Assembly (NCBI GenBank): GCA_965204705.1
Contig: OZ242006.1
Coordinates: 2,108,001 to 2,172,000 of the forward strand
Length of the DNA stretch: 64,000 nucleotides
Reading direction: 5' to 3'
Origin: Bin5 sp965204705
GTDB lineage: Bacteria > Chloroflexota > Anaerolineae > Caldilineales > Caldilineaceae
This document shows positions 25,097 to 33,693 of the stretch, piece by piece. Each line of letters starts with the position of its first letter. Position 1 is the first letter of the stretch. Below the pieces are notes generated by a model. The model worked only from the letters and a program-made list of their open reading frames with translations, did not search any database and had not been told where the DNA came from. A program made the position numbers and the translations under genes.

Positions 25097-27622
25097 ATGA
25101 ATCTCACAACAGTAATATTGGCCGTCGCCCTTCTCTTCGTCGTTTTTCTACTGGGCGGCGGGCTCATCGTCTACATCTACTGGTGGCTCGTCCAGCGCCC
25201 TGCCCCCAAACACGAAGGCGAACTCGACCTCCCCGAGCTTGACGCCCCAGTCGAAGTTCTCCGCGACCAGCATGGCATCCCCCACATCTACGCCCAGAAC
25301 GAGGCCGACCTCTGGCGCGCCCAGGGCTTCACACACGCCCAGGACCGCCTCTGGCAGATGGAGCTGAACCGCCGCGTCGCCCACGGCCGCCTGAGCGAAC
25401 TCTTCGGGGCGGCCGCCCTCGACGTCGATCGCTTCAGCCGCATCGTCGGCTTCCACCGCGCCGCCCAGGCCGAACTGGATAACCTGGACGAAGCCACCGT
25501 CTCCATCTTGCGCCACTACTGCCAGGGCATCAACGCCTACATTCGCAGCCGCAAAGGCAGACTGGCCGCCGAATTCAACCTGCTCCGCCGCCAGCCCGAA
25601 GAATGGTCTCCGCTCGACATACTGGCCTTTGGCAAAACCATGGTCTGGAGTCTGTGCGTCAACTGGGAGGGCGAGCTGGTCCGACTCCAGCTCGCCGCCA
25701 AATTGGACCCGACCCTCGCCGCCGACCTCGAGCCCGACTACCCCAACACAAACCCTGCAATTTCAGAAGGTGTTGGCAGCCAGGAGTCAATGCGGCTGCT
25801 CCATACAGCCGGCCTCATTCTCAACGAATACGAACAGCTGAAGAGTTGGTTGGGGGTAGCCGCGCCCGACTTCGGACAGGGAAGCAATGCCTGGGCCGTC
25901 TCATCCGAAAAGTCCTCTACCGGGCGCCCCATCCTCTGTAACGATCCCCACCTCGTCATGACCATGCCCGGCACCTGGTACGAGATGCACCTCTCCTGCC
26001 CACCCCCCGAAAACGCCGACCGCGGCATCCACGTCAGCGGCGCCTCATTCGCCGGCGCACCCGGCATCATCATCGGCCATAACGAACACATCGCCTGGGG
26101 CCTGACCAACGCCTTCCCCGACGTCCAGGATATCTACATTGAGCGCCCCCATCCCGACAACGCCAATGGCCGCCCGCCCCGTTTCGAGTACAAAGGCGAA
26201 TGGGAAGAAGCCACCGTCCTGCCCGAAGAGATACACCTGCGCAATCGCGCCCGCCCCCACGTCGAAGAGGTCGTCGTCACCCGCCACGGCCCTCTCCTGA
26301 CCGGCATCCTCAAATCGGACAGCCCTGATGCCGGCTTTCCCGACGAGCCCGTCCTCACCGCGGCGCCCCTCGCCCTTCGCTGGATCGGCCACGAACCGGG
26401 CACAGTAGTGCGCTCAATTCTGCGACTGAACCGCGCCCGCAACTGGCAGGAATTTAACGCCGCCCTCGCCGACTGGACCGCACCCTCCCAGAACTTCGTC
26501 TACGCCGACACCGATGACAACATCGCCTACCGCCTCGCCGGCGCCGTCCCAATTCGCCGCAACGGCTACGGCCTCGTCCCCGTGCCCGGCTGGAACGGCG
26601 ACTACGAGTGGGACGGCTTCATCCCTGATGACGAGCTGCCGTGCCTTCTCAATCCTCCCAGCGGCTTCGTCGCGACCGCCAACAACAAGATCACCGGCGA
26701 CGACTACCCCTACGTCCTCAGTTTCGAGATCATGCCCGGCTGGCGCGCGCGCCGTATCGAAGAGATGCTGACCGAAAAAAAGCATCTCACTCTGCGCGAC
26801 ATGGAACAGATCCAGCTCGACGAAACCAGCCTCTACGCCCGTGACCTGACACCATTACTGACCGGCCACCTGAGCGAGGACCCCTACGTGCGCGTCGCCG
26901 TCAACATGCTCCAGGACTGGGGCTATCGCATGGACCAGGAGAGCCCTGCCGCCCTGGTCTTCCATTACACCGTTCTGCACCTCCTCGACCTGACCTTCGC
27001 CCAAAAACTCGGCGCCACCGCCCCCAGCTTCTTTGGCAAAGGCAGCAGCCCGGTCTTTCTCATCAACGGCTTCCTGCTCCGCGCCCAGACCCGGCTCCTG
27101 GAACTCCTCAAGAACGAAGGAAACTCCCCCTGGTACGCCGACGCCGCCACCGGCCGCCGCCGCACGCGAGAAGAGCTGATCGAAACCGCCCTCCAGCTCG
27201 CCGTGCACCGCCTTCGCCGCGAGGTCAACCCCACCCCCCGCAAGTGGGCATGGGGCCGCATGCACCAGATCCGCTACAGCCACATTCTTGGCAGCGCACC
27301 CATCCTCGGCTGGCTCTTCAACCGCGGCCCCTTTCCCATCGGCGGCGACGGCACCACGCCCAACCAGACCGGATTTATGTCCGAGCTGCCCCCGGGCCTC
27401 GTCCAGGTCCAGGCCGCCTACCGCCAGATTTTCGACATGGGCAACTGGGACGCCGCCCAAAGCGTTACCGCCAGCGGCCAGTCGGGCCACCCAATCAGCC
27501 GCAACTACGCCGACCAGATCCCGATGTGGCTTGAAGGAGCCTACCACAAAATGCCCTGGAGTCGCGCCGCCGTAGAAAAGACCGCCCGCCGCCGTCTCAT
27601 CCTCAAAAACAGCGGCCGCTGA
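25097..27622 (+). CDS. Penicillin acylase family (S45) N-terminal nucleophile hydrolase, membrane-anchored
   Basis: 841 residues. A single N-terminal membrane helix (LTTVILAVALLFVVFLLGGGLIVYIYWW) is followed by the alpha chain (DAPVEVLRDQHGIPHIYAQNEADLWRAQGFTHAQDRLWQME). Then comes the cleavage site and nucleophile Ser263 in FGQGSNAWAVS, and the beta chain with NDPHLVMTMPGTWYEMHL. Family members self-cleave before the Ser and hydrolyse amides such as beta-lactam side chains or acyl-homoserine lactones; which applies here is unknown. ATG 25097 is preferred over an in-frame GTG 8 codons earlier. No signal cleavage is evident, so it is probably held on the outer face of the membrane. Confidence 0.92.
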   Translation: MNLTTVILAVALLFVVFLLGGGLIVYIYWWLVQRPAPKHEGELDLPELDAPVEVLRDQHGIPHIYAQNEADLWRAQGFTHAQDRLWQMELNRRVAHGRLSELFGAAALDVDRFSRIVGFHRAAQAELDNLDEATVSILRHYCQGINAYIRSRKGRLAAEFNLLRRQPEEWSPLDILAFGKTMVWSLCVNWEGELVRLQLAAKLDPTLAADLEPDYPNTNPAISEGVGSQESMRLLHTAGLILNEYEQLKSWLGVAAPDFGQGSNAWAVSSEKSSTGRPILCNDPHLVMTMPGTWYEMHLSCPPPENADRGIHVSGASFAGAPGIIIGHNEHIAWGLTNAFPDVQDIYIERPHPDNANGRPPRFEYKGEWEEATVLPEEIHLRNRARPHVEEVVVTRHGPLLTGILKSDSPDAGFPDEPVLTAAPLALRWIGHEPGTVVRSILRLNRARNWQEFNAALADWTAPSQNFVYADTDDNIAYRLAGAVPIRRNGYGLVPVPGWNGDYEWDGFIPDDELPCLLNPPSGFVATANNKITGDDYPYVLSFEIMPGWRARRIEEMLTEKKHLTLRDMEQIQLDETSLYARDLTPLLTGHLSEDPYVRVAVNMLQDWGYRMDQESPAALVFHYTVLHLLDLTFAQKLGATAPSFFGKGSSPVFLINGFLLRAQTRLLELLKNEGNSPWYADAATGRRRTREELIETALQLAVHRLRREVNPTPRKWAWGRMHQIRYSHILGSAPILGWLFNRGPFPIGGDGTTPNQTGFMSELPPGLVQVQAAYRQIFDMGNWDAAQSVTASGQSGHPISRNYADQIPMWLEGAYHKMPWSRAAVEKTARRRLILKNSGR

Positions 27623-27669
27623 TCAGGACCCAACAAGGTCGCTGAACGCACGCGCCCGGCAACGACTCC

Positions 27670-28575
27670 GTGAACCTCTCCTCCTACCGCGGCTACCTCT
27701 ACGCCCTCATCGCCTTCGGGACCTGGGGCGTGCTGCCCGTCTACTGGAAACAGCTCCAGTACCTTCCTGCCCTCGAAATCCTCGCCCACCGTCTGCTCTG
27801 GTCCGCAGTGACCATGATCATCGCCGTCGCCGTCCTCAGGGACCGAGCCTGGCTTCGCAAACTGAAAAGCTCACCGGTTACTGTTCTCCTGGTCTTCGCC
27901 GCCGCCCTCCTCACCGCCGCCAACTGGATCACCTACATCTGGGCCGTCAACACCGGCTATGTCGCCAAAATCAGTCTGGGCTACTTCATCAACCCTCTGC
28001 TCAGCGTCCTTCTCGGCCGCCTCTTTCTCGGCGAGCATCTGCGCCGCGGCCAGAAAATAGCTGTCTCCATCGCCGTCGCCGGCGTCATCTACCTCACCGT
28101 CAGCCTCGGTGAGCTCCCATGGATTGCCCTCTCGCTCGCCGGCACCTTTGGATTCTACGGCCTCATCAGAAAGAAAATCGACCTCAGCGGCATGCAATGC
28201 TTCTGCCTGGAAATGACCCTGCTCCTCGCCCCCGCCCTGCTCCTCCTGCTGTACACCGGCCAACAGGGCCCCGCCTCCTGGACCGCCGCCGGCTGGCCCC
28301 GCATAGGTCTCCTCCTTCTCGGCGCCGGCATCGTCTCCTCCATCCCCCTCGTCAGTTTCGGCGCCGCCGCCCGCCTCATCCCCCTCTCCACCCTCGGCCT
28401 CATGCAATACCTCGCCCCCTCAACCCAATTCCTCCTCGGCGTCTACCTCTACAAAGAGCCCTTCACCTCAGTTGAACTAATCGGCTACGCCTTCATCTGG
28501 ACCGCACTCATCATCTACTCCCTCGAAGGCCTCCGCCACACCCGCAACGCCCTCCGCCCCCCGAGCCCCGCCTGA
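27670..28575 (+). CDS. rarD: RarD-type EamA/DMT transporter
   Basis: 301-residue integral membrane protein of the drug/metabolite transporter superfamily, with about ten hydrophobic helices in two EamA repeats. The N-terminus (GYLYALIAFGTWGVLPVYWKQL, EILAHRLLWS) and NWITYIWAVNTGYVAKISLGYFINPLLSVLLG are typical of RarD. The start is GTG, 47 bases after the acylase stop, so co-transcription is possible. The transported substrate is unknown. Confidence 0.88.
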   Translation: MNLSSYRGYLYALIAFGTWGVLPVYWKQLQYLPALEILAHRLLWSAVTMIIAVAVLRDRAWLRKLKSSPVTVLLVFAAALLTAANWITYIWAVNTGYVAKISLGYFINPLLSVLLGRLFLGEHLRRGQKIAVSIAVAGVIYLTVSLGELPWIALSLAGTFGFYGLIRKKIDLSGMQCFCLEMTLLLAPALLLLLYTGQQGPASWTAAGWPRIGLLLLGAGIVSSIPLVSFGAAARLIPLSTLGLMQYLAPSTQFLLGVYLYKEPFTSVELIGYAFIWTALIIYSLEGLRHTRNALRPPSPA

Positions 28576-28645
28576 CCCTACACCGTACGGTATTGCACCA
28601 CTCCGCCGCCCTATCCACCAACCATCCACTGACCACTGCAGTTAT

Positions 28646-28705
28646 GCGGTCGGGCCTTCGGCCCTCCCTTGTGCGGGGGGATTCCCCCCGCAACGCCCCC
28701 CCCCC
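28646..28705. repeat. Interspersed two-hairpin GC repeat, copy 2
   Basis: Same structure as at 9903-9960: a GGGCC/GGCCC hairpin, CTCCCTTGT, GCGGGGGG-ATT-CCCCCCGC, CAACG and a C-run. It is preceded by CACTGACCACTGCAGTT, which also precedes copy 3. Confidence 0.78.
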
Positions 28706-28800
28706 AACACCATCCCACGTTGGCGCCGCGTCGCCGGCGTACTGTCCATGCAACCTGTCGCCCACCCACGTCGTGCCGCGAAGCCGTCCGCCGTCACCAC

Positions 28801-28943
28801 GGTAGGGGCACCCCTTGTGGGTGCCCTTAGTGGCATTTTGGCGACCAGATATAGATGCGATTGTCCTGCAAAAGGTAGGGGCACCCATTGTGGGTGCCCT
28901 TAGTGGCACATTTTGGCGACTAGATTTAGATGCGATTGCCCTG
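28801..28943. repeat. Two tandem ~72-bp units ending in ISAs1-like terminal repeats
   Basis: The units are 28801-28873 and 28874-28943. Each has the hairpin GGGCACCC/GGGTGCCC, then TTAGTGGCA and a tail TAGATGCGATTG(C/T)CCTG. The last 20 bases of unit 2 equal the right terminal repeat of the ISAs1 copy at 14265. They are probably MITE-like derivatives. Confidence 0.7.
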
Positions 28944-28979
28944 ACTCTCGCGCGATCAAGCGAAAACACCTCAAATCTG

Positions 28980-28988
28980 TGATATAAT
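28980..28988 (+). promoter_or_regulatory. Extended -10 promoter element
   Basis: TGATATAAT is a perfect extended -10 (TG-N-TATAAT). The -35 region is poor. The only frame downstream is 77 codons from GTG 29015, very basic and unrecognised, so the transcript may be non-coding or part of an IS relic. Confidence 0.4.
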
Positions 28989-29234
28989 GGCTGTAACGGA
29001 ATAGGCTGTTATCTGTGGGCCGGACAGTGGGTCCTATACGGAAACACAGGGACCGACCCATCAAACGTGGTAGGAAAGAAAGTCAGCGCCGCGAAAACAG
29101 ATACCTTCATTTCAGAAAATATCATGAGGCCAAACAGGGTCGCGGCATATCTGCGAACTACCCTCCGTCCATCAAAATCGCCCGCGAAACGCTCGCTAAT
29201 TTGGACAGAAAATCCGGGAATTTTTTTTTAACCC

Positions 29235-29294
29235 CGCGACATAGGTAGACTTGGCGCGACATTTGTAGACATGACGCGACATTTGTAGACGTTG
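29235..29294. repeat. Three tandem 20-bp repeats
   Basis: CGCGACATNNGTAGAC plus four variable bases repeats at exactly 20-base spacing from 29235, 29255 and 29275, with a partial CGCGG at 29295. It follows a T9 run. Regular spacing of about two helical turns suggests protein-binding sites, for example a transposase at an IS end. Confidence 0.7.
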
Positions 29295-29349
29295 CGCGGG
29301 TGCAGAGAAGTGGCGCCGTCGCATCCACCTGCAACCGTATCGTCCGGTA

Positions 29350-29453
29350 GCGCCTCAAGCAATCTGGTCTGCGCTCAACTCAACCGGCTCGACCCTAAAC
29401 CGCTTACTATCCTTGGCCTCACCTGACTCAACAAACCATTTGGGATGCAGTCC
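29350..29453 (+). pseudogene. Relic of the 3' end of an ISKra4-like transposase and its terminal repeat
   Basis: GCGCCTCAAGCAATCTGGT, then CTGCGCTCAACTC, then CTTGGCCTCACCTGACT match, with one internal deletion, the end of the transposase at 14266-15610 read on its coding strand. The match continues into the element end as TTTGGGATGCAG. Here no ISAs1 is present, so this relic keeps the original transposase stop (ACC TGA). Confidence 0.8.
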
Positions 29454-29467
29454 TCCCCACCCAAAAG

Positions 29468-29496
29468 TTGACTTTTCTCCCCCTGCAACCTATAAT
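29468..29496 (+). promoter_or_regulatory. Sigma-70 promoter of the valS leader
   Basis: TTGACT (29468-29473), a 17-base spacer and TATAAT (29491-29496). This predicts a transcript start near 29503 and a 400-nt leader that contains the T-box. Confidence 0.88.
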
Positions 29497-29514
29497 CGGC
29501 TGCGTAAATCGAAA

Positions 29515-29810
29515 TCGGCAGCGCACCGGAAGAGTACCCACGCGCGCAAACGCCAGAGAGACGCCCTCCCGGCTGCAAGGGGTGTCCGTTTCCGCAGCGC
29601 ATCTGACGACCAGGGCTCGATTGATCCAGGCCCAATGTCGCAGAGGGGAATGTCGCCGGGAAGGCTGGGAGAGTGAACTCTTTTGACCCGTAGCTCTCCC
29701 CGGGTCCGCCCGTTATCGCGGCAGAGAGAGCCGGCAACTTCGTTGCCCGCTAACCAAGGTGGTACCGCGGAGTCACTTCGTCCTTCGGATGGAGTGGCTT
29801 ATTTTTTTGA
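29515..29810 (+). promoter_or_regulatory. T-box leader (tRNA-sensing riboswitch) of valS
   Basis: The diagnostic T-box AAGGTGGTACCGCGG lies at 29756-29770. Upstream are stem I-like elements: GGAAGAGTACC near 29528, and CAGAGAGACGCC with a following GGGGTGTC for the distal loops. A second CAGAGAGAGCC is at 29722. The mechanism known for the family is that uncharged tRNA pairs with the specifier loop and the T-box bulge, stabilising an antiterminator so that valS is transcribed. The specifier codon (expected Val) could not be placed with certainty by eye. The left boundary is approximate. Confidence 0.9.
29771..29808 (+). terminator. Intrinsic terminator of the valS T-box
   Basis: A 13-bp stem pairs 29771-29783 with 29787-29799, including three G-U pairs. 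The apex is CTTCGG, and TATTTTTTT follows at 29800-29808. It directly follows the T-box sequence, as expected for the alternative OFF structure. Confidence 0.88.
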
Positions 29811-29909
29811 CCGAAACCACACCGGGACTCGTATAGGCGACGACCGGACACTTGAACCGACCGTCCAGCCGTTCGCAGCCGGCGAACTAACGATGGGAGC
29901 ATAGGAAAA

Positions 29910-32714
29910 ATGACAACGACAAGTACACACGAAACGCAAGCGGAAATGCCAACGGTCTACGAGCCGCGGCAATGGGAGGAAAAGCTCTACCAGTGGTGGG
30001 AGTCAATGGGCTTCTTCCGCCCTGAGCAGCAGCTTGAGAGCGGCCTCGCCGACCCCGACGCCCCTCCCTTCGTCATCTCCATGCCCCCGCCGAACGTGAC
30101 CGGCGTCCTCCACCTCGGACACGCCACCACCAGCGCCGTCGAGGACATGCTCATCCGCTACAACCGCATGGCAGGCAGGCCAACACTCTGGGTACCAGGC
30201 ACCGACCACGCCGGCATCGCCACCCAGAATGTCGTCGAACGCAAACTCGCCGAAACCGATACCACCCGCCACGACCTCGGCCGCGAACGCTTCCTGCAGG
30301 AAGTATGGGACTGGAAAGACGAATACCACGGCCAGATCAGCGGACAGCAGCGCCGTATGGGAATCTCCTGCGACTGGACCCGCGAACGCTTCACCCTCGA
30401 CGACGGCCTCAGCGACGCCGTACTCGAAGCCTTCATCCGCCTCTATAACGATGACCTCATCTACCGCGGCAACTATCTGGTTAACTGGTGCCCCCGCTGC
30501 GAAAGCGCCATCAGTGACCTCGAAGTCGAGCATGAGCCTGTCGACGGCAAACTATACACCTTCCGCTATCCCCTGCGCCCCGCCGACGGCTCCGCGTCCT
30601 CGGCCGACCACGTCGCAGTCAGCACCACCCGCCCTGAGACCATCCTCGGCGACACCGCCGTCGCCGTCAATCCCGACGACGAACGCTACGCCCACCTCAT
30701 CGGCAGGACCGCTCTTGTGCCCATTCTCGAACGAGAGATCCCCGTCATCGCCGATGAACACGTCGACCCGCAATTCGGAACCGGCGCCCTGAAAGTGACG
30801 CCCGGACACGATCCCAATGACTACCTGATAGGCCAGCGTCACAATCTGCCCTACGTCAACATCACCAACGAAGACGGGACCCTCAACGCCGCCGCCGGCC
30901 CCTATGCCGGGCTCGATCGCTTCGAAGCCCGCGAGAAACTGTGGCAGGACATGGACGCCGCCGGCCTCGTCGTCAGCGCCAAGCCCCACGTCCACGAAGT
31001 CGGACACTGCCAGCGCTGCCACACCATCGTCGAGCCGCTTCTCAGTACACAGTGGTTCGTGAAAGCGAAGCCCCTCGCAGAGGCAGCCATCGCCGCCGTC
31101 AAGGACGGCCGCATCAAGATCGTGCCCGAACGCTTCGAACGCAACTACTATCACTGGATGGAAAACATCCGCGACTGGTGCATCAGCCGCCAACTCTGGT
31201 GGGGCCACCGCATCCCAATCTGGTACGGACCCGACGGCCACCAGTTCGCCGCCCGCAGCGAGAGCGAGGCCCAGGAACAGGCCATCGAATTCTACGGCGA
31301 AACTGCCGAGCTGGAGCAGGACGAAGACGTCCTCGACACCTGGTTCAGTAGCGCCCTCTGGCCCTTCAGCACTCTCGGCTGGCCCCAGGTCGAAGAGAAT
31401 GGAGATGTCATCAGCGATTCTGTCCCGCACGCCTCCGACCTCGCCAGATTCTACCCTACAACCGTTCTCGAAACCGGCTACGACATCCTCTTCTTCTGGG
31501 TCGCCCGCATGATCATGATGGGCCTTTACTTCACAGATAAGGTGCCCTTCCACTACGTCTACCTGCACGGCCTCGTCCGCGCCGAAGACGGCCGCAAAAT
31601 GAGCAAAAGCCTCGGCAACGCCCTCGACCCCCTCGACCTGATCGGGACCTACGGCAACGACGCCCTCCGCTTCACCCTGCTCACCGGCAGCACGCCCGGC
31701 AACGACATGAAGCTCAGCGTCACCCGCATCGAAGCCAACCGCAACTTCGCCAACAAGATCTGGAACGCCGCCCGCTTTGTCCTCATGAATCTGGAGGCGC
31801 ATGATGTCGCCCTGGCGAACACAGAAGCCCTCCACGGCGTCACCTATGCCCTGCCCCCTAAAGACGCGCAGACTCTCGCCGATCGCTGGATTCTGAGCCG
31901 CTTGAGTGCCGTGCAAGACCATGTCACCCAGCTCATCGAAAACTGGCAGCTTGGTGAAGCCGGTCGCCAGCTCTACGAATTCCTCTGGAGCGAGTACTGC
32001 GACTGGTACATCGAAGCCGCCAAACCACGCCTGTACGGTGGCGATGCCGGCGCCGTCGCCGCCACCCGCCAGGTCCTCGCCTACACGCTGGAGCAGTCCC
32101 TGCGCCTGCTGCATCCCTTTATGCCCTACGTCACCGAAGCCATCTGGAGCCACCTGCCCGGCGTCCCCGAACACGCCGAAGCCCTGATGACCCAGCGCTG
32201 GCCTCGCCCAACCGCCCCACGCGACGCATCCGCCGAAGACGACTTTAACCGCATTCAGGAAACTGTGCGCGCCATCCGCAACGCCCGCGCCGAGTACAAC
32301 GTCGAGCCCGGCCGCCGCATCGCCGCCGTCTTCGCCGGCGATGGCCGCAGCCTGGCCCAGGACAATCTGGAACTATTCACAACCCTGGCGCGCCTCGACG
32401 AGTCCCAGGTCACCGTCGAAGCCGCGGCCAGCGGCACCGATTCCGGCCCATCCGTCCAACTCTCCGCCGGCGGCATCACAACCTACCTCCCCCTCGCCGG
32501 CATGGTCGATCTGAAGGCCGAGCGCAAGCGCCTTCAGAAGGAAATAGCAAACATCGACGGCCAGATCAACCGCGCCGCAGGCCTACTGAATAACCAGAAC
32601 TTCGTCGGCAAGGCTCCGGAGCAAGTGGTGCAGCGTGAGCGAGACAAACTGGAAGAACTTGGGTCCCGCCGGGAGCAGGTCGCCGCCAGCCTCGAACAAT
32701 TGAGTGCGGCCTGA
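29910..32714 (+). CDS. valS: Valyl-tRNA synthetase
   Basis: 934-residue class Ia synthetase charging tRNA-Val in the cytoplasm. The class signatures are PPPNVTGVLHLGHA (HIGH) near residue 50 and DGRKMSKSLGNALDPLD (KMSKS). The editing domain (VAVSTTRPETILGDTAVAVNPDDERY, FGTGALKVTPGHDPNDY) is complete. The C-terminus has the ValRS-specific coiled coil (LKAERKRLQKEIANIDGQINRAAGLLNNQNFVGKAP). It is controlled by the T-box leader. Length is normal and nothing is missing. Confidence 0.97.
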   Translation: MTTTSTHETQAEMPTVYEPRQWEEKLYQWWESMGFFRPEQQLESGLADPDAPPFVISMPPPNVTGVLHLGHATTSAVEDMLIRYNRMAGRPTLWVPGTDHAGIATQNVVERKLAETDTTRHDLGRERFLQEVWDWKDEYHGQISGQQRRMGISCDWTRERFTLDDGLSDAVLEAFIRLYNDDLIYRGNYLVNWCPRCESAISDLEVEHEPVDGKLYTFRYPLRPADGSASSADHVAVSTTRPETILGDTAVAVNPDDERYAHLIGRTALVPILEREIPVIADEHVDPQFGTGALKVTPGHDPNDYLIGQRHNLPYVNITNEDGTLNAAAGPYAGLDRFEAREKLWQDMDAAGLVVSAKPHVHEVGHCQRCHTIVEPLLSTQWFVKAKPLAEAAIAAVKDGRIKIVPERFERNYYHWMENIRDWCISRQLWWGHRIPIWYGPDGHQFAARSESEAQEQAIEFYGETAELEQDEDVLDTWFSSALWPFSTLGWPQVEENGDVISDSVPHASDLARFYPTTVLETGYDILFFWVARMIMMGLYFTDKVPFHYVYLHGLVRAEDGRKMSKSLGNALDPLDLIGTYGNDALRFTLLTGSTPGNDMKLSVTRIEANRNFANKIWNAARFVLMNLEAHDVALANTEALHGVTYALPPKDAQTLADRWILSRLSAVQDHVTQLIENWQLGEAGRQLYEFLWSEYCDWYIEAAKPRLYGGDAGAVAATRQVLAYTLEQSLRLLHPFMPYVTEAIWSHLPGVPEHAEALMTQRWPRPTAPRDASAEDDFNRIQETVRAIRNARAEYNVEPGRRIAAVFAGDGRSLAQDNLELFTTLARLDESQVTVEAAASGTDSGPSVQLSAGGITTYLPLAGMVDLKAERKRLQKEIANIDGQINRAAGLLNNQNFVGKAPEQVVQRERDKLEELGSRREQVAASLEQLSAA

Positions 32715-32790
32715 CACCCGATCGCTCTTGACGCTGAAAGGACATTCGTCTCTCAAACTCCAAAGCGGGCAACAGAAGCTGACTGTTTGT

Positions 32791-32799
32791 GGTAGAATC
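32791..32799 (+). promoter_or_regulatory. Extended -10 upstream of the toxin-antitoxin pair
   Basis: TGGTAGAAT fits TG-N-TATAAT with one mismatch and lies about 40 bases before the antitoxin start. No good -35 is seen. Confidence 0.35.
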
Positions 32800-32836
32800 T
32801 CAGATCGAAAGAGAAACGATAACGAGGAGAAACAAA

Positions 32837-33118
32837 ATGAACCCCGCTACTGTTTCCGTCGAAATACCGTTTGCCCTTTACTCGAAAGTCGAAGAGCTCG
32901 CAGTCGAAGCCGAGACCGAACCAGAGGATCTGATTGCTACTCTAGTTGAAGTCGGCTGCCAGCGGACCGCATGGTTGCGAGACCTGCAGGCGTTGCAAGA
33001 GCAGATAAAACGCGATGGCGGCCTTAGGGTCGGAACAAGCCGGGAGGAGGTTGTCGAGCAAGTACGCCGGACGCGACGCGAGATTTTCGATGCCGAATAC
33101 GCGCATCTGTATCGATAG
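32837..33118 (+). CDS. Putative antitoxin of a VapBC-like module
   Basis: 93 residues. The N-terminal strand and two helices (MNPATVSVEIPFALYSKVEELAVEAETEPEDLIATLVEVG) have the layout of a ribbon-helix-helix fold. A charged helical C-terminus rich in Arg/Glu follows, as expected for the part that wraps the toxin. ATG 32837 has GAGGAGA 6 bases upstream. The last 29 bases overlap the PIN-domain gene. The antitoxin role is inferred from position and fold, not from a recognised family. Confidence 0.65.
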   Translation: MNPATVSVEIPFALYSKVEELAVEAETEPEDLIATLVEVGCQRTAWLRDLQALQEQIKRDGGLRVGTSREEVVEQVRRTRREIFDAEYAHLYR

Positions 33119-33521
33119 TAGTGTCATCATACCGGCTCTACAGGTGAGCGACCCCGACGCTGAGTGGTTACTGCGTGCAATTGGCCCGACACTCTCTCTA
33201 GTCATTCCACGTTTGATCGCGCAAGAAGTGAATCGGAATCTGACTACTCCTATGCAGGTACAACGCTTCTACAGGTTCTTCATTTCCTATGACTATGCCT
33301 TTATTGTTGACGAACCGATTCCAACAGACCTGGTCGACAAGTATGTAAGTCTTGGATTGCCCGGCAAAGCGGACGCATACATCGGGGCTTTTGTGGAGTG
33401 GATGGAACTGCCCTACTTGGTATCGGCAAACCGCCACTTCTTACGAGATCTCAGCTCACAGCCATTTCGCGTATTCGATCCATCGCAGTTTCGTAGGGAA
33501 TTCTTGTCAGACATGGTTTAA
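33090..33521 (+). CDS. PIN-domain toxin (VapC-like ribonuclease)
   Basis: 143 residues with PIN-fold acidic positions: Asp in RICIDSSVIIPAL at the N-terminus, Glu in LIAQEVNRNL, Asp in GKADAYIGAFVEW, and the LVSANRHFLRDL strand near the end. VapC toxins are Mg-dependent RNases that cut tRNA or rRNA when the antitoxin is lost. ATG 33090 overlaps the antitoxin gene in another frame, the usual coupled arrangement. The position between valS and the bc operon suggests a passenger module. Codon use is less GC-rich than in the neighbours. Confidence 0.78.
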   Translation: MPNTRICIDSSVIIPALQVSDPDAEWLLRAIGPTLSLVIPRLIAQEVNRNLTTPMQVQRFYRFFISYDYAFIVDEPIPTDLVDKYVSLGLPGKADAYIGAFVEWMELPYLVSANRHFLRDLSSQPFRVFDPSQFRREFLSDMV

Positions 33522-33627
33522 CTTCTACTTCGAGTCAATTCAATTTGACCTCTTAGACTTGAGAATAGGTTCCTCTTTTCATGCTGACGGAGTGCCTTCG
33601 AGGACAGACTTATCGTTTGTGATAATT

Positions 33628-33656
33628 TTGACAATGTAACGCCCGCCTGCTATACT
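33628..33656 (+). promoter_or_regulatory. Sigma-70 promoter of the cytochrome bc operon
   Basis: TTGACA (33628-33633), a 17-base spacer and TATACT (33651-33656), with TGC before the -10. It is the best consensus promoter in the window together with that at 39128. Predicted leader about 130 nt. Confidence 0.88.
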
Positions 33657-33693
33657 CTGATCGACTCTATCGAACGATGCACCGCAGTCCCGA

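Noticed and set aside
28646..28705. GC hairpins as terminators of rarD
   Set aside because: No T-run. The same sequence recurs in unrelated intergenic places, so it is a repeat.
29015..29248. 77-codon frame after an extended -10 promoter
   Set aside because: Very basic, no recognisable motif, ends in the T-run and repeat zone, and lacks a ribosome site. Kept only as context for the promoter.
30552..32174. 540-codon minus-strand open frame opposite valS
   Set aside because: The plus strand encodes an unmistakable valyl-tRNA synthetase with all motifs. The antisense frame is low-complexity Val/Gly/Asp-rich, as expected from codon bias.
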